From positions 1 through 64,000 of the forward strand of contig CBFGTV010000008.1 in the NCBI GenBank assembly GCA_965652145.1: a DNA stretch of 64,000 bases, in the 5' to 3' direction. Position 1 is the stretch's first letter, and each line of letters begins with the position of its first letter. Below, in pieces: positions 58,896 to 64,000 of the stretch. Under the pieces are notes generated by a model that searched no databases, was not told the origin of the DNA, and was given only the letters and a program-made list of their open reading frames with translations. Source of the stretch: CBFGTV01 sp965652145 (lineage in GTDB: Bacteria; Bacillota; Clostridia; Peptostreptococcales; Natronincolaceae). The position numbers and the translations under genes were made by a program.

Positions 58896-58924
58896 TTGTC
58901 AAAGAGGCATTTCTCCTATATAAT
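58896..58924 (+). promoter_or_regulatory. Promoter of the zinc-ribbon peptide gene
   Basis: TTGTCA (58896-58901) and a perfect TATAAT (58919-58924) are 17 bases apart, about 90 bases before the ORF and overlapping a possible MarR site. Confidence 0.7.
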
Positions 58925-59011
58925 AATATTGACACATCTATATTTTTTTACATCACTATTTTGATTCTCTAAAGGTTTGAAAAATGTATTATATTGGGGG
59001 AGGGATTTTTT

Positions 59012-59173
59012 ATGAAATGCCCTATATGTGGTAATGAAGATACAGGTAAGTTAAGTAAATCAAGATATTTTTGCAGCAATTGCTTTATAGAGATTTTTTT
59101 TAATAGAAAGGACAAGCTCCAGATTTTAAAAATATTAGAGGATGGCACAACCTGTGCTATGGCCGTTAAGTGA
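59012..59173 (+). CDS. Small zinc-ribbon protein (53 aa)
   Basis: An ORF starting at ATG after GGGGGAGGGA. It encodes CPIC near the N-terminus and CSNC about 18 residues later, a classic two-knuckle zinc ribbon, followed by a helical tail (RKDKLQILKILEDGTTCAMAVK). It has its own promoter (58896-58924) and terminator (59209-59250) and is divergent from marR. Such small CxxC-CxxC proteins are common in Clostridia and usually unassigned. Confidence 0.7.
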   Translation: MKCPICGNEDTGKLSKSRYFCSNCFIEIFFNRKDKLQILKILEDGTTCAMAVK

Positions 59174-59208
59174 TAAAATTAAAAACAGAAATAAGGCTTT
59201 TTAATTTA

Positions 59209-59250
59209 TAAAGGTCAGCCAACATTTAATGTTAGGCTGACTTTTTTATT
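59209..59250 (+). terminator. Terminator of the zinc-ribbon gene
   Basis: GTCAGCCAACAT pairs with ATGTTAGGCTGAC (one mismatch) and is followed by TTTTTTATTTT on the plus strand. Confidence 0.85.
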
Positions 59251-59261
59251 TTGCTCCTTAC

Positions 59262-59426
59262 TAGGGCGTGTCTGAAAACCCACTCAAGGGCATCTTTCAC
59301 CGCTTTTTTGTCCCACGCAGCGTTGCTTTTCCTTGACGTACTCCTGGTATGCCTTCAAAAAAGCGCCTTGCTTGGAACAAAAATTCAGTAAAATCTGCAC
59401 CCTTCGGAGTATTCAGACACACCCTA
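59262..59426. mobile_element. MITE-like 165-bp repeat with 15-bp terminal inverted repeats
   Basis: The ends TAGGGCGTGTCTGAA (59262-59276) and the inverted TTCAGACACACCCTA (59412-59426) differ at one position. Inside, CGCTTTTTTG (near 59300) and its reverse complement CAAAAAAGCG form a second inverted pair. No transposase frame is present. The layout is that of a non-autonomous element or a dispersed palindromic repeat; the copy number elsewhere in the genome cannot be seen. Confidence 0.7.
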
Positions 59427-59952
59427 ATCTATTTATATTTCACCAATATTATTAAACAAATAATCTGCTTTCTATAGAGAACAAATTTTTATATGATTAT
59501 TCATATTTTTTCCTAAACTTTAAACCGCTTACAAAATATAGAAAAAAATATAATCCCTTAATATGGAGGGGCTGAAAGGAGTTTGGATATGAATTTTTCT
59601 TTTGTAAGGATTGAATTTTTATTCTCTTTATTGTATAATTATATTTGTTCCTCAGCTTCATTTTCTCCTGGCTATTTTCTATTATACAAATAGGTATCTG
59701 AACATATATTTCAATTTTCGTTATTAACAGACATTTTTTTCTTGTATTATGAATACGCTTCTACCGAAACCATGCTATTATGTAACTGATATGAATTATT
59801 ATTTACAATATTCCGAATATATTTGAATTTTTTTAATAGATATGCTATGATATCTTATATGTGTATTTTTATACAATCAATTACTGACTAATCTTTAAAG
59901 CACATATATGTATTGTGGCGTTAAGATAAAATTATTTAAAGGAGGAGAATTT
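59427..59952. other. Long AT-rich region upstream of nhaC with one possible micro-ORF
   Basis: About 525 bases of very AT-rich sequence. The only coding hint is a 34-codon frame (59589-59693, listed separately). No known RNA or strong dyad was recognised. Confidence 0.4.
59589..59693 (+). CDS. Possible 34-codon micro-ORF
   Basis: ATG 7 bases after AAAGGAG, encoding MNFSFVRIEFLFSLLYNYIC followed by SSASFSPGYFLLYK and a stop. It is Phe/Tyr-rich and partly hydrophobic, as expected of AT-rich sequence, so it may be chance; only the SD argues for it. Confidence 0.2.
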   Translation: MNFSFVRIEFLFSLLYNYICSSASFSPGYFLLYK

Positions 59953-61362
59953 ATGAGTTTAAGACAGAAGAAGGATCCGACCCTATTCCATGCACTAATT
60001 CCGATTTTTATTTTAATGATTACCTTGTCTGTTGGTATTTTAGTCTTTGGGGCAGATCCTCACATTCCCCTGATTTTTGCCACTGTAGTTGCTTCCATTG
60101 TTGCGGTTTTTATGCTGGGCTATAGCTGGAACGAGCTGGAAGAAGGCATTATTGACACGATAAAAATGGCCATGCAGGCAGTTTTAATTTTAATGGTTAT
60201 TGGCAGCATCATTGGTACATGGATTTTAAGTGGTACTGTTCCTACAATGATATACTATGGATTGCAAATTTTATCACCTGGTATCTTCCTCGTGGCCACC
60301 ACCATTATTTGTTGTATTGTTTCTTTATCAACCGGTAGTTCCTGGACCACAGCTGGAACCGTAGGAATCGCTTTGTTAGGGATTGGTTATGGATTAGATA
60401 TGCCCGCCGGGCTTGTGGCCGGAGCAATCGTTTCCGGGGCCTATTTTGGTGATAAAATGTCTCCTCTATCAGATACCACCAATCTGGCACCGGCCATGGC
60501 AGGCGCTTCACTATTTGATCATATTAGGCATATGATTTATACCACCGCCCCGGCCTTGATTATTTCTTTAATTCTATATGGAATTATCGGTATACGCTAC
60601 GCTAAAGCCACCCTCGATACCAGCCAAATTGACGGTATATTGTTAACACTGGCTGAAAACTTTACAATTTCTCCCTTGCTGTTGATTCCCCCCATCGTTG
60701 TAATCATTTTAGTTGTTTTAAAAATACCAGCCTTGCCGGGATTAATCGCTGGAGTCTTTCTGGGAGGCGGTTTCGCAGCCTTGTTCCAGGGTGCTTCATT
60801 GGGTGATATCATTGGGGCTGCCCATTATGGATTTTCCATTGAAACTAGCAATGGTGTCGTCAACGAGCTGCTGAACGGCGGCGGTCTGGACAACATGATG
60901 TGGACTGTTTCGCTAATTATTATTGCCCTTTCCTTTGGTGGTGTTATGGAGCGCACGGGAATGCTCCATGCCGTTGCCGAATCGATACTGAACTTCGCAC
61001 AATCAACCGGCTCACTGATCTTTGCCACCGTTATCACCTGTATTGTAGTCAACCTATTAACCGGAGAGCAATATTTAGCTATTGTTGTCCCCGGCAGAAT
61101 GTATAAGGATGTCTATGCCGAACGGGGAATTCACCCCAAGGTATTATCCAGAGCCCTGGAGGGTTCAGGTACCGTTACCTCTGCCTTAATTCCATGGAAT
61201 ACCTGTGGAGCCTTTATGGCCACCACCCTAGGGGTTTCTCCTGTGGTTTACCTGCCCTATGCCTTCTTTAACCTGTTAGTACCAATTATCAACGTTATTT
61301 ACGGATTTTTGGGAATAACCATTCCTACCATTGAAAAGCAGTCTGAGACAGTCGTATCATAA
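59953..61362 (+). CDS. nhaC: NhaC-family Na+/H+ antiporter
   Basis: A 469-residue membrane protein with about 11-12 helices. Family signatures: STGSSWTTAGTVGIALLGIG, GAIVSGAYFGDKMSPLSDTTNLAPAMAG and a C-terminal GSGTVTSALIPWNTCGAFMATTLGV. The ATG at 59953 follows AAAGGAGG; an in-frame start 15 codons upstream lacks support. It is likely to expel sodium and import protons (or act in amino-acid-coupled sodium cycling), consistent with an alkaliphilic or sodium-using lifestyle. Monocistronic, with a terminator at 61416. Confidence 0.93.
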   Translation: MSLRQKKDPTLFHALIPIFILMITLSVGILVFGADPHIPLIFATVVASIVAVFMLGYSWNELEEGIIDTIKMAMQAVLILMVIGSIIGTWILSGTVPTMIYYGLQILSPGIFLVATTIICCIVSLSTGSSWTTAGTVGIALLGIGYGLDMPAGLVAGAIVSGAYFGDKMSPLSDTTNLAPAMAGASLFDHIRHMIYTTAPALIISLILYGIIGIRYAKATLDTSQIDGILLTLAENFTISPLLLIPPIVVIILVVLKIPALPGLIAGVFLGGGFAALFQGASLGDIIGAAHYGFSIETSNGVVNELLNGGGLDNMMWTVSLIIIALSFGGVMERTGMLHAVAESILNFAQSTGSLIFATVITCIVVNLLTGEQYLAIVVPGRMYKDVYAERGIHPKVLSRALEGSGTVTSALIPWNTCGAFMATTLGVSPVVYLPYAFFNLLVPIINVIYGFLGITIPTIEKQSETVVS

Positions 61363-61415
61363 TGATAACCATTTGAAACGTTAATCCGATCAAGGTCTAT
61401 ATCCATTGTCAATCT

Positions 61416-61450
61416 AGTACCCTGCGTCATTTAAATTGACGCAGGGTACT
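61416..61450 (+). terminator. Terminator of nhaC
   Basis: Fourteen-base perfect arms (61416-61429, 61437-61450) around TTTAAAT, followed by ATTATT on the plus strand. The rest of 61451-61689 is AT-rich leader of the FMN-binding gene with no other feature seen. Confidence 0.75.
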
Positions 61451-61689
61451 ATTATTCGTGATATTGAAAAGAAAACGAATCCCCTTATTCGTCGTTATGT
61501 TATTAACCTATTGCGGCGCCTTTAAGATGAAATTTTCATTGATACCAATTCGTTTTTAATATAAAATCTTATTTTTTCATTTAAAATAGTTAAAAATTTA
61601 TTTAAAATAATAAGGCATTATGATATTATATAAGTGTTGTATACAGATAAAGGCATTAATAAATTTAAAAATTATGGAGGTGCTTTGTT

Positions 61690-63066
61690 TTGGATAAGAA
61701 ACAAAAAATGGCAATTGTTATCCTGCCATTGCTGGCCATTGCTTTAGTGGCTGGGGGGATGTTTTTAAAACAGCAGACCGCTTCAACTCCTTCTACCTAC
61801 GTGGATGGAACCTATGAAGGGGTAGGGCAAGGATTTAATGGGGATATTAAAGTTGCGGTAACGATTGCAAACGGAGAAATTTCCAACATTGAGCTGCTGG
61901 AAATTGATGATACTCCTGGTTTGGGTGATAATGCTGCCAATCAGATCATCGAGGCGGCTATTGCCGGAAAAACTGCTGATGTTGAAGTAGTTTCCGGTGC
62001 TACCAAGTCAAGTGAAGGTACCATCGAAGCGATTAAGGCGGCCTTAGCCCTTGCCAGTGGCGGCGGTGCCTTTGCCGATGGAACCCATGAAGGGGTTGCC
62101 CAAGGCTTTGGCGGCGATATCAAGGTAAGCGTGGTGGTTGAGGGCGGAAAAATCACAAATATTGAAGTCCTTGAAAATAGTGAAACTGCTGGCTTAGGAG
62201 ATGTTGCCATTGACCAAATTACTGCTGCCATTATCGAAACTCAATCATTAAATGTCGATATGGTTTCTGGGGCGACTAAATCCAGTGAAGGAACCATTGC
62301 TGCGGTGAAAAATGCCTTAGGCATGGGAGACTCTGAAGAAGAATCAGAGGATGCCACTGCAGAAATAGTGGATATTGATCTTGGAGCCCTTGAAAATGGT
62401 GTCTATACAGCATCTGAGGAAGGCTTCAAGGGTGAAATTGAATTGAGTGTTGAAGTTCAAGACGGAAAAATTGTCAAAATAGATATTTTAAATCAAAGTG
62501 AAACTGAAGGCCTTGGTGACGAAGCCATCGATGCAGTAATCGCCCAAGTTATTGACAACCAGGATGTGAATGCCGACGTTGTAACCGGAGCTACTTATTC
62601 CAGCGAAGCTGCTAAAAAGGCAATTATTAAAGCCTTAGAAGGAACACCGGCTCCCCTGGAAGCAGCTGAAGCTCCTGAGGAAGTAGAAGAAGATGAGCCT
62701 GCTTCTGCTGAACAGCCCGCTCCACCTTCTACACCTGCCGCCAATGAGCCTGCGGCAACTACGCCTGCTTCCGAGCCAGCAGCATCTGGATTCAAGGATG
62801 GTACTTACAAGGCTTCCACCAATGATAGCTTCTATGGTGAACCGATTAATGTTACCATCACAATTTCTGGCGGTAAAATTACGAATGTAGCTGTTAGTGA
62901 AAATGAAACGCCTGAAATAGGCGGTGAAGGTGCAAAAAAAGTTGCTGCGGAAATTGTAAAAAGACAGTCAGCTGATCTTAAGGGATCTGATGTAGCCAGT
63001 GGTGCAACTGTCACTGCTGATGCCGTTATTCAAGCTGCTAAGAGCGCCTTGAGTCAGGCTAAATAA
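61690..63066 (+). CDS. Exported protein with four FMN-binding domains
   Basis: A 458-residue membrane-anchored surface protein: N-terminal signal anchor (MAIVILPLLAIALVAGGMF), then four FMN_bind (PF04205-type) units at about residues 38-118, 129-210, 236-317 and 368-456. Each ends in a covalent-flavin-type [ST]GAT motif at residues 102-105, 193-196, 299-302 and 437-440. An acidic Pro/Ala/Glu linker (about residues 319-366) separates units 3 and 4. Such domains carry FMN attached to Thr by ApbE and move electrons outside the cell or in Rnf/Nqr-like systems. The start is TTG after GGAGGTG. No ApbE gene is in the window. Confidence 0.9.
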   Translation: MDKKQKMAIVILPLLAIALVAGGMFLKQQTASTPSTYVDGTYEGVGQGFNGDIKVAVTIANGEISNIELLEIDDTPGLGDNAANQIIEAAIAGKTADVEVVSGATKSSEGTIEAIKAALALASGGGAFADGTHEGVAQGFGGDIKVSVVVEGGKITNIEVLENSETAGLGDVAIDQITAAIIETQSLNVDMVSGATKSSEGTIAAVKNALGMGDSEEESEDATAEIVDIDLGALENGVYTASEEGFKGEIELSVEVQDGKIVKIDILNQSETEGLGDEAIDAVIAQVIDNQDVNADVVTGATYSSEAAKKAIIKALEGTPAPLEAAEAPEEVEEDEPASAEQPAPPSTPAANEPAATTPASEPAASGFKDGTYKASTNDSFYGEPINVTITISGGKITNVAVSENETPEIGGEGAKKVAAEIVKRQSADLKGSDVASGATVTADAVIQAAKSALSQAK

Positions 63067-63078
63067 TTTATCAATACT

Positions 63079-63110
63079 ATAAAAGCCTCGAGCTAGCTCG
63101 AGGCTTTTAT
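63079..63110. terminator. Perfect 32-bp palindromic terminator between convergent genes
   Basis: ATAAAAGCCTCGAGCT and its exact reverse complement form a 16+16 palindrome (63079-63110) between the FMN-binding gene and phoU, with A/T runs on both sides, so it can end both transcripts. Confidence 0.85.
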
Positions 63111-63118
63111 ATTTGCCA

Positions 63119-63769
63119 TTAATTAATCTCTACATTCTCTCCTGTTACTATATAAATTACTCTTTCCCCGATATTGGTGGCATGGTCAGCAATTCGCTCT
63201 AAATATCTTCCAATAAAGATTAAATTAGTTGCCTGGCGGATAATTGAATGTTTTTCAATCATCTTATTAATTAATTCAGTATAGATTTTAAGATACAGCT
63301 CATCTACTGCCTCATCGTCAGCGGCCACCTCTCTGGCCTTATTAACGTCTAAATCCATAAAGGCATCTAGACTCTTTTTAACCATCGCCTGGGCCAGCTT
63401 TGCCATCTGGGGCAGGTCAATCAACGGCTTAACAAATGGCTCATGGCCGATTTCAAGGGTGGTTTTGGCAATATTAACAGCGTGATCCCCCATGCGTTCT
63501 AAATCGGTGATAATCTTAAGTGCCGTTCCAATTAATCGTAAGTCCTTTGCCATGGGCTGCTGTAGGGCAATCAATCTCATACATTCCATTTCGATTTCTA
63601 ATTCCAAGGCATCAATCTGATCATCCATATCATATATCTTTTTTGCCAGCTCCAAATCTTGATCCATTAGCGCCTTAATTGCTTCTTCAATAATTTCTTG
63701 AACCATAGCCCCCATTTTTAATATTTTCAGATTTAAATCCTTTAATTGAGTAATAAATTGATTTCTCAT
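63119..63769 (-). CDS. phoU: Phosphate transport system regulator PhoU
   Basis: A 216-residue all-helical protein with two three-helix PhoU repeats. Metal-binding-like motifs are ERMGDHAVNI (first repeat, about residue 90) and ERIADHATNIGE (second, about residue 190). It modulates the Pst phosphate transporter and PhoR signalling. It lies about 40 bases downstream of pstB, the usual last gene of a pst operon. Confidence 0.97.
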   Translation of the reverse strand: MRNQFITQLKDLNLKILKMGAMVQEIIEEAIKALMDQDLELAKKIYDMDDQIDALELEIEMECMRLIALQQPMAKDLRLIGTALKIITDLERMGDHAVNIAKTTLEIGHEPFVKPLIDLPQMAKLAQAMVKKSLDAFMDLDVNKAREVAADDEAVDELYLKIYTELINKMIEKHSIIRQATNLIFIGRYLERIADHATNIGERVIYIVTGENVEIN

Positions 63770-63810
63770 ATTTTCTCCTTCCGCAATCCTATTGATCTAT
63801 TAAAATAAAA

Positions 63811-64000
63811 TCAACCAAATCGCCCTGTAATATAGTCCTCGGTCCGTTGATCCTTTGGATTTGAAAATATTGCTGTGGTATCACCAAATTCAACGACTTC
63901 TCCCGAAAGGAAAAAAGCTGTTTTATCAGAGATTCTACCCGCCTGGTGCATAGAATGGGTTACAATAACAATTGTATAGTCCTTCTTTAAGGTTTCAATT
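63811..64000 (-). CDS. pstB: Phosphate ABC transporter ATP-binding protein, C-terminus only (partial)
   Basis: About 63 codons of the end of PstB lie in the window; the rest is beyond the right edge. The visible part has the H-loop IVTHSMHQAGRISD, then FFLSGEVVEFGDT and the characteristic C-terminus FSNPKDQRTEDYITGRFG. It powers phosphate uptake with PstSCA and is linked to phoU. Confidence 0.93.
   Translation of the reverse strand, partial: IETLKKDYTIVIVTHSMHQAGRISDKTAFFLSGEVVEFGDTTAIFSNPKDQRTEDYITGRFG

Overview
The window looks like the chromosome of a low-GC, endospore-forming, amino-acid-fermenting member of the Clostridia. The evidence is spoIIR, a gerA-type germination operon, sipL, veg, a SpoIID/amidase fusion, a T-box riboswitch, a complete lysine-aminomutase cluster, an arginine deiminase operon and a B12-dependent methylmalonyl-CoA branch. 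An NhaC-type Na+/H+ antiporter would suit a Natronincolaceae/Alkaliphilus/Tindallia-like organism, but that placement is an inference only. Most genes lie on the minus strand. No rRNA, tRNA, prophage or transposase gene was recognised.

Layout. (1) 1-5.7 kb: methylmalonyl-CoA mutase (two subunits), its MeaB chaperone, epimerase and the start of a carboxyltransferase, followed by a succinate/propionyl CoA-transferase; together these form the propionate branch. (2) 5.8-13.4 kb: a DUF3870 protein, an aspartate:alanine-exchanger-type transporter, and the ftsH-tilS-kinase-VWA block that lies near spoIIE in many Clostridia. (3) 13.4-23 kb: a tiny CRISPR array with its own promoter and terminator but no cas genes, then kdd-kamA-kamB-kamC-kamD-kamE behind a near-consensus sigma-54 promoter, with a PAS/AAA+/Fis sigma-54 activator just upstream. 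(4) 23-30 kb: an RNA methyltransferase, an isolated 41-codon membrane-peptide unit, an ECF sigma/anti-sigma/membrane-protein operon, a padR-membrane protein pair with a 13-bp-arm operator, and a PrcB/Gmad2 lipoprotein. (5) 29.8-34.8 kb: aspS2-gatC-gatA-gatB under an Asn-type T-box, the indirect Asn-tRNA route. (6) 35-42 kb: a lipoprotein, a LysR regulator, an APC amino-acid permease with a long structured leader, ddl, and a HTH/TPR regulator followed directly by a 39-codon secreted-peptide-like ORF (an RRNPP-like quorum-sensing arrangement). (7) 42-51 kb: spoIIR, the germination operon, a MobA-like nucleotidyltransferase, a GntR regulator, ispE and sipL. (8) 52-58 kb: arcA-arcB-arcC with an ArgR-like box, veg, and a SpoIID-amidase fusion. 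(9) 58-64 kb: a MarR regulator, a zinc-ribbon peptide, a 165-bp MITE-like element, nhaC, a four-domain FMN-binding surface protein, phoU and the end of pstB.

Metabolically, the genes describe a cell that ferments lysine (through beta-lysine and 3,5-diaminohexanoate) and arginine (the deiminase pathway, yielding ATP), and that passes succinyl-CoA/propionyl-CoA through a B12-dependent branch. The later lysine-pathway genes kce, kal and atoDA are not next to kdd here. The two most interesting regulatory units are the compact orphan CRISPR unit (13445-13692) and the putative receptor/peptide pair (40470-41986). The sigma-54 control of lysine fermentation and the possibly dual-codon T-box come next.
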